The position numbers and the translations under genes are program-made. A DNA stretch of 64,000 nt from Stenotrophomonas maltophilia (GTDB taxonomy: Bacteria; Pseudomonadota; Gammaproteobacteria; Xanthomonadales; Xanthomonadaceae): contig NZ_QFHO01000016.1 in assembly GCF_004920835.1 (NCBI RefSeq), positions 1 to 64,000 on the forward strand, written 5' to 3'. The notes under the pieces are model-generated. The model was not told the DNA's origin and searched no databases. It saw only the letters and a list, made by a program, of their open reading frames with translations. Positions within the stretch are counted from its first letter, which is position 1, and the number at the start of each line of letters is the position of its first letter. Of the stretch, positions 23,864 through 33,756 are shown one piece after another.

Positions 23864-24970
23864 TCACGTGCGCAGGCCGCGGCGATGGAAGTAGATCTGC
23901 TCGGCGATGCGCCGCGTGGCGGCCGTGTGCAGCAAGGCATTGAGCGGCCAATCGGCCTGCAGGTGGTCCATCCCCCAGCGCAGCAGGCGCTTGCCATGGA
24001 ATGCCGGCGCCACCTGCTGGGCCACCCGTTCCGCTTCCGGCCCTTGGCCACGCAGATGGCGGGCAATCGCCTCGCCGACCGCCCAGCCATGCCGCCACGA
24101 TGAGTGGATGCCCCCGGCGGACAACGGCGAGACGATGCCTGCGGCGTCGCCGGTCAGGATCAGGCGAGCGTCGGTGATCGGCCCATCCGGCCGACCACAC
24201 GGCACCAGCCCGGCGCGGGTGGCCGATGGACGCGCAGAAGGCGGAATGCCGACCACATCGCGCACATGCTCAAGGAAGCCATCGATATCAGGCGGCCGCA
24301 CCTGATTCGGGTCATGGCGCAGCGCCAGGCCGACCTGCAGCCCGGTCGGGTTCTGTGCGACCCAGCCGATGTACCCCGGTGCAAAGCGCTTGCTGACGAA
24401 GCAATGCAGTGCATCGCCCTGCGGTAGCTGCAGGCCGGCGAACTCACGTTCGACGCCATGGAGATTGTCGCGCACGTGGCCGAGGCCGGTGCGCTGGGCC
24501 ACGCGCGAACGCGCACCATCGGCGCCGACCAGATAGGCGCATCGCCCTGCCCCTTCCACCTGCCAGCCATCACCGCTGCGATGGGCGTCGGTGAAGGAGT
24601 GCTGCAGGCGCAGGTCGACACCATTGGCCGTCAGTTCGCTGGCCAGCCAGCGCATCAGGCTCGGCGTATCGGTGGTGAGGAAGTAATAGCCCGGTGCGGC
24701 CAGCAACACGCTGCGCAGGTTCGGCGCATACAGGCGCACGTTTGCGACCCGCTGCACCAGATGCTCGGGCATGCGCCCCAGCCAGGTCTGCTCCATCGCT
24801 TCCTTCACCACGATGCCGGTGGTGTGCAGGCGCTCACCGGGGTCGGCCTTGCGTTCCAGCACGCAGACGCGCAAGCCGTACTGGGCGGCGGCCAACGCAC
24901 AGGCGGCACCGGCGAAACTGGCGCCGACAATGATCACATCGTGGTCATAGGCGGAGGATTGATGAGGCAT
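23864..24970 (-). CDS. Geranylgeranyl reductase-family FAD oxidoreductase
   Basis: Protein of 368 aa. N-terminal FAD motif DVIIVGASFAGAACALAAA, the VLERKADPGE ribose-binding acid, LVGADGARSRVAQR in the middle and LILTGDAAGIVSPLSAGGI as the second FAD motif. This is the GGR/digeranylgeranyl reductase-like group of flavoproteins with an unknown substrate. It lies alone between tRNA-Gly copies C and D and is likely cargo inserted there. Confidence 0.85.
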   Translation of the reverse strand: MPHQSSAYDHDVIIVGASFAGAACALAAAQYGLRVCVLERKADPGERLHTTGIVVKEAMEQTWLGRMPEHLVQRVANVRLYAPNLRSVLLAAPGYYFLTTDTPSLMRWLASELTANGVDLRLQHSFTDAHRSGDGWQVEGAGRCAYLVGADGARSRVAQRTGLGHVRDNLHGVEREFAGLQLPQGDALHCFVSKRFAPGYIGWVAQNPTGLQVGLALRHDPNQVRPPDIDGFLEHVRDVVGIPPSARPSATRAGLVPCGRPDGPITDARLILTGDAAGIVSPLSAGGIHSSWRHGWAVGEAIARHLRGQGPEAERVAQQVAPAFHGKRLLRWGMDHLQADWPLNALLHTAATRRIAEQIYFHRRGLRT

Positions 24971-25071
24971 CGCGGCGTCACCCTGGGAAAGAAGGACGCA
25001 GCATCGAACCTTCGCGTGGTGCGGCGATGGGGTGGCGGTGAAGTGGGGATGAAGCGCGTTGGAGGCAAACG

Positions 25072-25098
25072 AAAAACGCTCCCTTTCGGGAGCGTTTT
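25072..25098 (-). terminator. Terminator after tRNA-Gly copy D
   Basis: AACGCTCCC / GGGAGCGTT perfect stem with loop of four bases and T-runs on both sides; a strong bidirectional rho-independent terminator 9 bases after the tRNA. Confidence 0.92.
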
Positions 25099-25106
25099 CC
25101 TGAATC

Positions 25107-25182
<76 letters not shown>

Positions 25183-25194
25183 TTGGGAGGCGAA

Positions 25195-25222
25195 ATTCTA
25201 CCTATTCCAAGGATGGCGTCAA
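25195..25222 (-). promoter_or_regulatory. Promoter of tRNA-Gly copy D
   Basis: TTGACG (25222-25217), 16-base spacer, TAGAAT (25200-25195) on the minus strand, 13 bases before the mature tRNA. Independent in sequence from the promoter shared by copies B and C. Confidence 0.75.
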
Positions 25223-25261
25223 GCGCTTTTTTCGGAGATCTGCGATGCGCCTGACATTGCG

Positions 25262-25282
25262 TATCCACGCCATGCGTGGATA
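25262..25282. repeat. Short palindrome TATCCACGC/GCGTGGATA
   Basis: Perfect 9-base arms with loop CAT. Adjacent to the GGGGTC-type palindrome that follows; both lie between pgsA and the tRNA-Gly promoter. Confidence 0.65.
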
Positions 25283-25293
25283 GGCGCATCGAT

Positions 25294-25332
25294 GGGGTCA
25301 GTGCCCTTTCCTGCGGAAAGGGATCCGACCCC
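25294..25332. repeat. GGGGTC palindromic repeat, copy 1
   Basis: GGGGTCAGTGCCCTTTCC, loop TGC, GGAAAGGGATCCGACCCC. Related elements are at 51245 and 61559. It lies 5 bases after the pgsA stop and may terminate that long transcript. Confidence 0.7.
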
Positions 25333-25337
25333 GGGGC

Positions 25338-25964
25338 TCAGTTGCCCAGCTTCTTCTGCCGCGCCCGCTCGCGCGCAGCGCGCTCGTCATCGCGCAGGCT
25401 CGGCCAGGCGGCATGCAGGTACTGCAGGCCCGACCACAGGGTCAGCACCGCGGCAATCGCCAGGGTCCAGTCGCCGATGTGGAACACCGGCCAGCCCATC
25501 CAGATGTCCTGCACCGGCACGTTCGGCGCCACCGAATACAGCAGGCACAGCAGTGCAACCATCTGCGCCGTGGTCTTGACCTTGCCGATCATCGCCACGC
25601 GCACCTTGGCGCGCTGGCCCAGCTCGGCCATCCACTCGCGCAGCGCCGACACCGCAATCTCGCGGCCGACGATGACCGCCGCCCAGAACGCCATCCACGG
25701 CGTCGGGTGGCCCTGCACGATCAGGAACAGCGCTACTGCCACCATCAGCTTGTCCGCGACCGGGTCGAGGAAGGCGCCGAAGGCCGACTCCAGCTGGTAA
25801 CGGCGTGCGATCCAGCCATCGAGCCAGTCGGTGATCGCGGCCAGGCCGAAGATCGCCGCCGAAGCGAAGTTGGTCCAGGTGTAGGGCAGGTAGAACACCA
25901 GCACCAGCACCGGGATCATCACGATCCGCAACAAGGTCAGCCAGGTGGGCAGGGTCAACTTCAT
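25338..25964 (-). CDS. pgsA: CDP-diacylglycerol-glycerol-3-phosphate phosphatidyltransferase
   Basis: Protein of 208 aa, multi-TM. The CDP-alcohol phosphotransferase signature D-G-x2-A-R-x8-G-x3-D-x3-D is complete (DGWIARRYQLESAFGAFLDPVADK). It makes phosphatidylglycerophosphate, the first step of PG and cardiolipin synthesis, in the inner membrane. It follows uvrC by 18 bases, as in E. coli, and is the last protein gene of a long minus-strand transcription unit before the tRNA-Gly genes. Confidence 0.96.
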   Translation of the reverse strand: MKLTLPTWLTLLRIVMIPVLVLVFYLPYTWTNFASAAIFGLAAITDWLDGWIARRYQLESAFGAFLDPVADKLMVAVALFLIVQGHPTPWMAFWAAVIVGREIAVSALREWMAELGQRAKVRVAMIGKVKTTAQMVALLCLLYSVAPNVPVQDIWMGWPVFHIGDWTLAIAAVLTLWSGLQYLHAAWPSLRDDERAARERARQKKLGN

Positions 25965-25982
25965 GCTTGCGTGCTTCTCTCT

Positions 25983-27827
25983 CTACTCGGCCGGATCAGG
26001 CGTGGCCAACCCGTGCAGGTTAGCGTAGATACGTGCCGCGAGGGCGTCATTGATGCCTTCCACCTTGGCGATTTCCGCTTCACCAGCGGCTTTCAGGCCT
26101 ACAAGACCACCGAAATGCTTGAGCAGGCTGGCACGGCGGCGCGGGCCGATACCGGGAATGTCCTCCAGCTTGCTGGTCATCCGTGCCTTCTGGCGGCGGC
26201 CGCGGTGCCCGGTGATGGCGAAGCGGTGGGCCTCGTCGCGCACCTGCTGGATGAACTGCAGCGCCGGGTTGGCCGCGCCAGGACGCAGCTCGCGGCCATC
26301 GGGCATCACCAGCGCTTCGTGGCCGGCACGGCGCTCCACGCCCTTGGCCACGCCCACCAGCAGCACGCCTTCCACGCCGAGGTCGGCCAGCGCGGCCTGC
26401 GCCTGCGCAAGCTGGCCGGCACCACCATCGATCAGCAGCACGTCCGGCAGCACGCCCTGCTCTTCCACTGCACGGCGGAAGCGGCGGTCGATGGCCTGGC
26501 GCATGGCGGCGTAATCGTCGCCCGGCTCGATGCCGCTGATGTTGAAGCGGCGGTACTGCGCACGCACCGGGCCGGCGGCGTCGAACACCACGCACGACGC
26601 CACGGTGGCCTCGCCCAGCGTATGACTGATGTCGAAGCATTCGACCCGCTTGACCGGCTCTGCCAGACCCAGCATGTCGCGCAAGGCATCGCTGCGCGCG
26701 TGCTGCGCATTGCGGCTGTTGAGTTCGGTGGCCAGGGTCAGCTGCGCGTTGCGGCTGGCCAGTTCCACGTAGCCGGCGCGCTCGCCGCGCACGTTCCACT
26801 TCAGCTGCACCTTGCGCTCGGCCGAGGCCGACAGCGCGGCGACCAGCAGGTCGGCGTCGGGAATCTCGCGGTCCAGCAGGATCTCGCGCGGCGGTTCGAA
26901 TTCGATGTAGTACTGCGAGACAAAGGCGGCCAGCACTTCTTCCGGGCTTTCTTCGCCATTGGTGCGCGGGAAGAACGGGCGGGTGCCGAGATTACGACCA
27001 TCACGGAAGGCCAGCAGCAGCACGCAGGCCTGCGAGCCCTGCATGGCCACGGCCAGCACGTCCAGGTCGGCGGCGCGGCCATCCACGTACTGGCGGGTCT
27101 GCATGCTGCGCAGTGAAGAAATCAGGTCGCGCAGGCGTGCGGCCTGCTCGAACTCCAGCGCCTCGCTGGCGGCCTGCATCTGTTCGCCCAGTTCGCGGGT
27201 CAGCTCGTCGCTCTTGCCTTCCAGGAACAGCGCGGCGCGGCGCACCGATTCGGCGTACTCCGGCGCCGGCACCAGCTCCACGCACGGCGCACTGCAGCGA
27301 CCGATCTGGTACTGCAGGCACGGCCGCGAGCGGTTGCGGAACACGCTGTCCTCGCAGCTGCGCAGCTTGAACAGCTTGTGCATCAGGTTCAGCGTTTCGC
27401 GCACGGCGGTAACGCCGGGGTACGGCCCGAAGTAGCGACCGGGAATGGCACGCGGCCCACGATGCAGCGCGATGCGCGGCCAGTCCTCGCGGGTCAGCAG
27501 CACATGCGGGTAGGTCTTGTCGTCGCGCAGCGAGACGTTGTAGCGCGGCGACAGCGATTTGATCAGCTGGTTTTCCAGCAGCAACGCCTCGGCTTCCGAG
27601 CGCGTCACGGTCACGTCCATGCGCGTGATCTGCGAGATCATCGACATGATCCGCGCGTTCTTCGGGCTGCCGTTGAAGTAGCTGCCGACACGGTTGCGCA
27701 GCGCGCGCGCCTTGCCTACGTACAACAGGGTGTCGTCGGCAGCGTACATGCGGTACACGCCGGGGGCGGTGCTGAGCTGGGCCGCGAAGGCCTTGCCGTC
27801 GAAGACCGGAGCGGATACGTCGGTCAT
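25983..27827 (-). CDS. uvrC: Excinuclease ABC subunit C
   Basis: Protein of 614 aa from ATG 27827, which overlaps the upstream NHL gene by 4 bases. N-terminal GIY-YIG nuclease (PGVYRMYAADDTLLYVGKA), the Cys-containing linker (CLQYQIGRCSAPC), a UVR motif near residue 205, the RNase H-like C-terminal nuclease (ECFDISHTLGEATVASCVVF, LLIDGGAGQLAQA) and a helix-hairpin-helix tail (IPGIGPRRRASLLKHFGG). It makes both incisions in nucleotide excision repair with UvrA and UvrB. uvrB is 13 kb away. Confidence 0.97.
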   Translation of the reverse strand: MTDVSAPVFDGKAFAAQLSTAPGVYRMYAADDTLLYVGKARALRNRVGSYFNGSPKNARIMSMISQITRMDVTVTRSEAEALLLENQLIKSLSPRYNVSLRDDKTYPHVLLTREDWPRIALHRGPRAIPGRYFGPYPGVTAVRETLNLMHKLFKLRSCEDSVFRNRSRPCLQYQIGRCSAPCVELVPAPEYAESVRRAALFLEGKSDELTRELGEQMQAASEALEFEQAARLRDLISSLRSMQTRQYVDGRAADLDVLAVAMQGSQACVLLLAFRDGRNLGTRPFFPRTNGEESPEEVLAAFVSQYYIEFEPPREILLDREIPDADLLVAALSASAERKVQLKWNVRGERAGYVELASRNAQLTLATELNSRNAQHARSDALRDMLGLAEPVKRVECFDISHTLGEATVASCVVFDAAGPVRAQYRRFNISGIEPGDDYAAMRQAIDRRFRRAVEEQGVLPDVLLIDGGAGQLAQAQAALADLGVEGVLLVGVAKGVERRAGHEALVMPDGRELRPGAANPALQFIQQVRDEAHRFAITGHRGRRQKARMTSKLEDIPGIGPRRRASLLKHFGGLVGLKAAGEAEIAKVEGINDALAARIYANLHGLATPDPAE

Positions 27828-29236
27828 TCGCTGATCGGGACTTCGCTGAGCACGCCGCTGTCGGGGTCGAAACGCAGCACGGCGTGGGCATCGGTCTCGG
27901 CGATCCACACCGCGCCCGCACCGGCTGCCAGACCGGCCGGACCATGCAGGCGGCGCGGCAGCGGCTGGGTGGTCAGTTCACCACCGCCGAGGCGCAGGGT
28001 GCGCAGGCGGCCGTTGCCCGTATCCGCGATCCACAGCAGCGGCGCATCCGGGCTCAGTGCCATCGCCTGCGGAAACTGCAGGCTGGCCTGGGTGCGCGGG
28101 CCGTCCTCATTGCCGAAGCGCCAGGGCCCCTGCCCGACCAGCGTCTGCACCAGGTCGCCACGCAGCTGCAGCGCACGGATCGAGGAACCCAACGCGTCGG
28201 CCACGTACAGCACCTGCTGCACCACGGCCAGTGCGGTGGGCTGGGCAAAGGCAGCCAGGTGGCCGCTACCATCGCGTTCGTCGATGGAACCGCTGCCGGC
28301 GCGCCACTGCAGGCTGCGCTGGCCCAGGTGGTAGCTCCAGATGCGGTTGTCGCCGGCCATGGCGATGTGCAGCTGGTTGTCGGCGATGGCCAGGCCGACC
28401 GGATGATCCAGCGACACCTGCCTGGCCTGTGCGACCGGACCTTCCACCGGCGCACCGGGACGGCCGTTGCCGCACAGGGTATCGACGATCCCGGTCAACA
28501 GGTTGATGCGGCGCACGGCATGGTTGCCGGTGTCGGCGACGTACAGCGAATCGCGCTCCAGCACCAGCGCCTGCGGGCGGTGGAAGGCCGCCTCGGCGAG
28601 GTTGCCATCCATGAAATCGGCGGTACCCAGCCCGAACTGGCGCAGGATGCGGCCACCGTGGCTGCATTCGAGGATGCGGTGATGGCCGCTGTCGGCGATG
28701 TACAGGCGTTCGGTGCTGACCGCCAGGCCGAGCGGGAAGCGCAGCGCGTGGCGCGGCTCCGGATGCAGTTCGCTGCCACCGCGCGGCGGCGCCGATGGCG
28801 CGCCCTCGCACAGTGCATTCAAGGCACGCTCCAGTTCACCCGGCGCGCCCTGCCCGACCAGCCGTTGTTGTTCGCGCCCCTGCGCATCCAGCAGCACCAT
28901 GGTCGGCCAGGCGGTGACACCAAAGCGGCGCCAGCCATCCCAGTCGGCATCAAGCAGCACCGGCATCGTCAGCCCCTGGCGGCGCAGCAGCTTCAGTGCG
29001 GCACCGGCCTCGCGTTCGAAATCGAAGCGAGGCACCTGCAGCACCAGCGGTTGCAGCTTGCCGGGGTGGCGCGACAGCCATTGGCCGAACTCGGCCAGGC
29101 GTTGCGCGCTCCAGGCGGAAGCCGCGTTGACGAACAACAGCGCCACCGGCCGACCGCGCAGTTCGGTCAGGGTGCAGGGGGTGGCATTGAGCCAGGTGGC
29201 GAACTCGGGCAGGTCCGGGACGGGCTGGACGTTCAT
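27824..29236 (-). CDS. NHL-repeat protein with thioredoxin-like N-terminus
   Basis: Protein of 470 aa. Residues 1-150 have a TlpA/thioredoxin-like fold (GRPVALLFVNAASAWSAQRL, WPTMVLLDAQGREQQRLVG), but the CxxC redox pair is replaced by SAWS, so it should not act as a disulfide oxidoreductase. Residues 165-470 are five or so NHL repeats (LYIADSGHHRILE, LYVADTGNHAVRRI, LWIADTGNGRLRTL), a beta-propeller like that of NHLRC2. No signal peptide, so probably cytoplasmic. Between a phosphatase and uvrC with 4-base overlaps on both sides. Confidence 0.85.
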   Translation of the reverse strand: MNVQPVPDLPEFATWLNATPCTLTELRGRPVALLFVNAASAWSAQRLAEFGQWLSRHPGKLQPLVLQVPRFDFEREAGAALKLLRRQGLTMPVLLDADWDGWRRFGVTAWPTMVLLDAQGREQQRLVGQGAPGELERALNALCEGAPSAPPRGGSELHPEPRHALRFPLGLAVSTERLYIADSGHHRILECSHGGRILRQFGLGTADFMDGNLAEAAFHRPQALVLERDSLYVADTGNHAVRRINLLTGIVDTLCGNGRPGAPVEGPVAQARQVSLDHPVGLAIADNQLHIAMAGDNRIWSYHLGQRSLQWRAGSGSIDERDGSGHLAAFAQPTALAVVQQVLYVADALGSSIRALQLRGDLVQTLVGQGPWRFGNEDGPRTQASLQFPQAMALSPDAPLLWIADTGNGRLRTLRLGGGELTTQPLPRRLHGPAGLAAGAGAVWIAETDAHAVLRFDPDSGVLSEVPISE

Positions 29237-29721
29237 GGCCCGATTATGCCGGAGTCGGCGTCATGCAACAGTCGTGCCACGGCACGTTTTGCAGCATCGT
29301 CGACCAGTGTCCAGACCTGTTCGAAGTGATCGTTGCCGCCGGTGTAGGGGTCCGGGATCGCGACCCGGCCCTCTCCGCCGGACCACGGCAGGTACAGCGC
29401 CAGGCGTTCGCGCTGGGCGGGTGTGGCCAGGCGACCTGCATCGCGCAGGTTGGCTTCGTCGGCGCACAGAATCCAGTCGAAGCGGTCGAAATCCACGGCC
29501 TGCAGCTGGCGCGCACGCAGGCTGCCAATGCCCACGCCGTGCCCGGCCGCGCAGGCGATCGCGCGCCGGTCGGGCGGCTCACCCACGTGCCAGTCGCCGG
29601 TGCCCGCCGAATCAACCTGCACCCGCCCCGCCAGCGGCGAGGCCTCCAGGCGTGCGCGCAGCGCACCTTCGGCCATCGGCGAACGGCAGATGTTGCCGAG
29701 GCAGACGACCAGCAGCTTCAT
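29233..29721 (-). CDS. Low-molecular-weight protein tyrosine phosphatase
   Basis: Protein of 162 aa. The P-loop CLGNICRSP (CX5R, Cys7) is at the N-terminus and the general-acid loop is DPYTGG near residue 125, as in classic LMW-PTPs. It would dephosphorylate tyrosine residues on cytoplasmic proteins; in other bacteria such enzymes often act on envelope or capsule kinases, but no such kinase is here. Overlaps kdsB and the NHL gene by 4 bases each. Confidence 0.92.
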   Translation of the reverse strand: MKLLVVCLGNICRSPMAEGALRARLEASPLAGRVQVDSAGTGDWHVGEPPDRRAIACAAGHGVGIGSLRARQLQAVDFDRFDWILCADEANLRDAGRLATPAQRERLALYLPWSGGEGRVAIPDPYTGGNDHFEQVWTLVDDAAKRAVARLLHDADSGIIGP

Positions 29722-30491
29722 CGTGCGGCCATTGCCTGCAGCAGCACTTCGGCGCGCTCCAGGTCTTCCGGGGTGTCGATGCCGGGCGGGAACGGTTCCG
29801 GCGAGATCGCCACGCTGATCGGATAGCCAGCTTCCAGCACGCGCAGCTGCTCCAGTGACTCGACCTGCTCCAGCCGGCCCGGCGGCATCGCGGCGAACTG
29901 CTGCAGGAAACCGGCACGGTAGCCGTAGATGCCGATGTGGCGCAGCCAGGCATGGCCCTCCGGCAACGTGTCCCGGCTGCGCGCGAAACCATCGCGGTGC
30001 CAGGCGATCGGTGCGCGGCTGAAGTACATCGCCTCGTTGCGCACGTTGCGTACCAGCTTGACCACATTGGGGTCGAACAGGGTGTGCGCGTCTTCAACAG
30101 TGGTCGCCAGGGTCGACATCGGCGCATTGCCACCGACCAGTGCCTCGGCCACCGCACGGATGCCGGCCGCGGGTGCGAACGGCTCATCGCCCTGCAGATT
30201 GACCACAACGGTGTCGTCGGCCCAGCCGGCAATGCGCGCGCATTCGGCCAGGCGGTCGGTGCCGGACGCATGCGAAGCGGCGGTCATCGCCACCTTCACT
30301 TCGGCCAGGCCGGACAGTGCGTCGGCGATGCGTTGATCGTCGGTGGCGACCCAGACCTCGCCGGCACCGGCCTGCAGCGCGCGGCGCGCCACATGCAGCA
30401 CCAGCGGCTCACCGCCCAGCAGGCGCAGCGGCTTGCCCGGCAGCCGCGAGGCGGCATAGCGGGCCGGAATGGCGACGACGAATTCGGTCAT
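29718..30491 (-). CDS. kdsB: 3-deoxy-manno-octulosonate cytidylyltransferase
   Basis: Protein of 257 aa from ATG 30491 ([21 protein letters not shown]). The CMP-KDO synthetase signature is complete: the N-terminal nucleotide loop [26 protein letters not shown], the SGTDRLAE motif and [10 protein letters not shown]. It activates KDO with CTP for addition to lipid A. Lies downstream of lpxK and msbA in a lipid A-core export operon. Confidence 0.96.
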   Translation of the reverse strand: MTEFVVAIPARYAASRLPGKPLRLLGGEPLVLHVARRALQAGAGEVWVATDDQRIADALSGLAEVKVAMTAASHASGTDRLAECARIAGWADDTVVVNLQGDEPFAPAAGIRAVAEALVGGNAPMSTLATTVEDAHTLFDPNVVKLVRNVRNEAMYFSRAPIAWHRDGFARSRDTLPEGHAWLRHIGIYGYRAGFLQQFAAMPPGRLEQVESLEQLRVLEAGYPISVAISPEPFPPGIDTPEDLERAEVLLQAMAAR

Positions 30492-30566
30492 GCGGGCGGT
30501 ACTCGGCAGGCTCGTTACAACGGGAATGCGGCCGGCGGCGCGTGAATGCAAGCGCCGCTGCGCCAC

Positions 30567-31586
30567 TCAGTTCGGTCGCAGCTTGTCCAGGCGGTCGGTC
30601 AGCGCCACCCAGAACGCGGCAGGCAGCTCGGCACGCAGCGGAACCGCGTAGTGCCAATCATTGCCAAACGCACGGCATTTCACCGCGTCCTTCTCGGTCA
30701 TCAGCACCGGCAGCTGGCTGCCGAAGGACAGGTCCTGCGGCTGGTAGGCCTGATGATCGGCGAAGGCATGCGGCACCACGCCGATGCCACGCGCGCGCAG
30801 CATGTCGAAGAAGCGCTGCGGATGCGCGATACCGGCCACGGCGTGCACGCGCTGGCCCTTGAAGTACGCCAGTGGGCGCGCACGGCCACCGGCCAGTGGC
30901 TGCGCGCTGTCGATGTGCAGCGCCATCGGCCATTGGCCGAAGCCACAGGCCTGCGTCGCGGTCTCTTCGTCGGCCTGGCCCAGATTCACTACACGGAAGT
31001 CGCATTCGCTGGCACGGCTGACCGGTTCGCGCAGCGGCCCGGCCGGGATCATCCGGCCATTGCCGTAGCGGCGCTGGGCATCGACTACTTCAATCTCGAT
31101 GTCGCGCGCCAGCCGATAGTGCTGCAGGCCGTCGTCGCAGACGATCACGTCGCAACCGGCTTCGATCAGGGCCTTGCCTGCAGCCACTCGGTCGCGGTCC
31201 ACCCGCACCGGCACGCCGGTCTTCCAGGCGATCAGCACCGGCTCGTCACCGCCCTTGGCGGTCGGCGTGTCGGCCTGCACCCACAGCGGTTTGTCGGCGT
31301 CTTCGCGGCCGTAGCCACGGCTGGCCACGCCCGGCTTCCAGCCAGCGGCTCGCAGGCGCTCCACCAGCGCGATGGTCAGCGGCGTCTTGCCGGTGCCACC
31401 GGCGGTGATGTTGCCTACCACGATGACCGGCACCGGCAGCGTGTAGTGCTTGCGCCAGCCGCGCCGGTAGGCACGCCGGCGCAACGCGGTGACACCGGCG
31501 TACAGCGGCGCCAGCAGGCGCATCGCCCACGGAACCGGGCTGCCGTCGTACCAGTACGGCGGGGTCTGGGTACCCTTGCCGGCCAT
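30567..31586 (-). CDS. lpxK: Tetraacyldisaccharide 4'-kinase
   Basis: Protein of 339 aa starting [15 protein letters not shown]. Walker [13 protein letters not shown] is preceded by VIVVGNITA, as in all Lpx[16 protein letters not shown] is the catalytic region. It phosphorylates the 4' position of the lipid A disaccharide at the inner membrane, just before KDO transfer. The start codon shares one base with the msbA stop (TGATG), so the two are translationally coupled. Confidence 0.96.
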   Translation of the reverse strand: MAGKGTQTPPYWYDGSPVPWAMRLLAPLYAGVTALRRRAYRRGWRKHYTLPVPVIVVGNITAGGTGKTPLTIALVERLRAAGWKPGVASRGYGREDADKPLWVQADTPTAKGGDEPVLIAWKTGVPVRVDRDRVAAGKALIEAGCDVIVCDDGLQHYRLARDIEIEVVDAQRRYGNGRMIPAGPLREPVSRASECDFRVVNLGQADEETATQACGFGQWPMALHIDSAQPLAGGRARPLAYFKGQRVHAVAGIAHPQRFFDMLRARGIGVVPHAFADHQAYQPQDLSFGSQLPVLMTEKDAVKCRAFGNDWHYAVPLRAELPAAFWVALTDRLDKLRPN

Positions 31587-33334
31587 CAGTCCTGCCTTTC
31601 GCGGAACTGCATGCTGTGCAGATGCTGGTACAGGCCGCCCATGGTCAGAAGCTCCTTGTGGGTGCCACGCTCGACGATGCGGCCGTGGTCCATCACCAGC
31701 ACCTGGTCGGCATGCTCGATGGTCGACAGGCGGTGCGCGATGACCAGCGTGGTGCGCTCGGGCATCAGGCGCTGCAGCGCGTCCTGCACCAGGCGCTCGG
31801 ATTCGTTGTCGAGCGCGGCGGTGGCTTCGTCGAGGATCAGGATCGGCGCATCGCGCAGGATCGCGCGGGCGATCGCCAGGCGCTGGCGCTGACCGCCGGA
31901 CAACAGCGCGCCGTTCTCGCCGACCGGGGTCTGCAGCTGCTGCGGCATGCGCGCGATGAACTCCCACGCATTGGCCGCTTCGGCCGCCGCACGGATCTGT
32001 TCGTCGGTCGCGTCCATGCCATAGGCGATGTTGGCGCCGATGGTGTCGTCGAACAGCATGACCTTCTGCCCGACCATTGCCACCTGGCGGCGCAGGTCGG
32101 CCAACGGATAGTCGTCCAGCGCCACACCATCCAGCGTGATGCGCCCGCCGCTGGGCTCGTAGAAGCGCGGCACCAGCCGGATCAGGCTGGTCTTGCCACT
32201 GCCGGAACGGCCGACGATGGCGGTGACCGTGCCCGGCTTGGCGACGAAGCTGATGTCATCCAGGGCAATGCCACTGTCTTCGCGGTAGCGCAGCATGACG
32301 TGCTCGAAGGCCAGTTCGCCGCGTACGCGCTGCGCTGCATTGCGGCCTTCGTCGCGCTCGACCGGCATGTCGAGGATGTCGAACAGGCGCTCGGCAGCGG
32401 ACACGCCACGGGAAATCGAGGACTGCACGCTGGTCAACCGGCGCAGCGACGGAATGATCGCGGTCATCGAGATCATCAGGCCCATGAACTGGCCGGCGTT
32501 CAGGCGCCCCGCCAAGGCTTCACGGGTCGACACCCAGACGATCACCGCCAGGGCCAGCGCAGCCAGGAACTGGACCACGCTGGAGGCACCGGCACGGGTG
32601 ATTTCCACCTTCATGTTCAGTGCCAGCATGCGGTTGGCCAGGCGCGAGTAACGCGACATCTCATGCTGCTGGGTGCCGTGCACCTTCACTTCCTGCTGCG
32701 CGGCCAGCGACTGCTCGGCGGTCTGCGCCATCGTACCCATGCCGTCCTGGATGCCGCGGCTGATACGGCGGTAGCGCTTGCCGACGTAGGACACGATCAC
32801 GCCGATCATCGGCACCACCACCAGCATCGCCACGGTGACCTTGACGCTCATCTGCAGCATCACTGCCAGCATGGCGATGATGGTCAGGGTATCTGCCACC
32901 ACGGTCTTGAGCGCATCGGCGCTGGCCTGGGTGACCTGCTCGGTGTCGAAATTCAGGCGACTGACCATCACCGGCGTCGATTCCGTATCGAAATGCGAGG
33001 ACGGCAGGTGCAGGTACTTGGCCAGCACCTGCTCACGCAGGTCGCGCACCACGCTGCGGCCGGTCTTGGCCAGCGCGTAGTCGCTGACCCAGGTGGCGGC
33101 ACTGCGCATCAGGAACAGGCCGAGGATGGTCAGCGGCAGGATCACCGCCATTCTGGGCTCGGGATTGACGAAGCCGCGATTGACCAGCGGCTCCATCAGC
33201 TTGGTGAAGTGGTAGCCGGCCACCGACTCCACCACCATGGCGATGACGGCGGCAACCATCAGGCCCCAGTAGGCGCGGGTATACCCCAACAGACGTTTGT
33301 AGATCGGCCACACCGGCGCGTGTTTGGAACTCAT
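31586..33334 (-). CDS. msbA: Lipid A export ATP-binding/permease protein MsbA
   Basis: Protein of 582 aa. Six TM helices in the first 320 residues, then an ABC ATPase with Walker [10 protein letters not shown], signature [14 protein letters not shown], Walker [12 protein letters not shown] and H-loop VIAHRLST. Flips lipid A-core across the inner membrane as a homodimer. Its start overlaps exbD by 4 bases, and lpxK follows. Confidence 0.96.
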   Translation of the reverse strand: MSSKHAPVWPIYKRLLGYTRAYWGLMVAAVIAMVVESVAGYHFTKLMEPLVNRGFVNPEPRMAVILPLTILGLFLMRSAATWVSDYALAKTGRSVVRDLREQVLAKYLHLPSSHFDTESTPVMVSRLNFDTEQVTQASADALKTVVADTLTIIAMLAVMLQMSVKVTVAMLVVVPMIGVIVSYVGKRYRRISRGIQDGMGTMAQTAEQSLAAQQEVKVHGTQQHEMSRYSRLANRMLALNMKVEITRAGASSVVQFLAALALAVIVWVSTREALAGRLNAGQFMGLMISMTAIIPSLRRLTSVQSSISRGVSAAERLFDILDMPVERDEGRNAAQRVRGELAFEHVMLRYREDSGIALDDISFVAKPGTVTAIVGRSGSGKTSLIRLVPRFYEPSGGRITLDGVALDDYPLADLRRQVAMVGQKVMLFDDTIGANIAYGMDATDEQIRAAAEAANAWEFIARMPQQLQTPVGENGALLSGGQRQRLAIARAILRDAPILILDEATAALDNESERLVQDALQRLMPERTTLVIAHRLSTIEHADQVLVMDHGRIVERGTHKELLTMGGLYQHLHSMQFRERQD

Positions 33335-33753
33335 GGACGCACCTCGGGTGCTGTTGCAATGGCAATACGGCGGAAACCGAGCTGACCCAGCGCATCCTGC
33401 GCGGTCACCACGGCCTGGTAGGGAGTGCGTGCGTCGGCGCGTAACAGCACCGGCTGCGTGCGGTCGCTGCCGGCCACGGCGGCGATGGTCTGCTTGACCG
33501 ACTCGACGTCGCTGCGCAGCACTTCCTGGTCATTGATGAAATAGCGGCCTTCGGCGTTGATCAACACGCTGAGCGAGCGCGGCGGTTCGTTGCTGGGCTG
33601 ATCGCTGGCGGTCGGCAGCTGCACCTGCAGCGTCGAGCGCGCATCGAAGGTGGTGGTGACCACGAAGAAGATGATCAGCACCAGGATGACGTCGATCAGC
33701 GGCACCAGGTCGATATGCGGCTCATCCTGGGATCGGTCGTTGCCGATACGCAT
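33331..33753 (-). CDS. exbD: ExbD/TolR-family proton-channel subunit
   Basis: Protein of 140 aa. One TM helix near the N-terminus with the essential Asp (HIDLVPLIDVILVLIIFFVV), then a periplasmic domain that ends RRIAIAT. Works with the ExbB-like protein encoded 3 bases upstream. In xanthomonads this pair sits beside msbA and comEC; TonB itself is not nearby, so which process it energises is not evident. Confidence 0.92.
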   Translation of the reverse strand: MRIGNDRSQDEPHIDLVPLIDVILVLIIFFVVTTTFDARSTLQVQLPTASDQPSNEPPRSLSVLINAEGRYFINDQEVLRSDVESVKQTIAAVAGSDRTQPVLLRADARTPYQAVVTAQDALGQLGFRRIAIATAPEVRP

Positions 33754-33756
33754 CGA

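Noticed and set aside
25413..27116. 567-codon frame antisense to pgsA and uvrC
   Set aside because: Crosses two well-supported genes and has no motif.
31616..33385. 589-codon frame antisense to msbA
   Set aside because: Same high-GC shadow effect; msbA motifs on the minus strand are complete.
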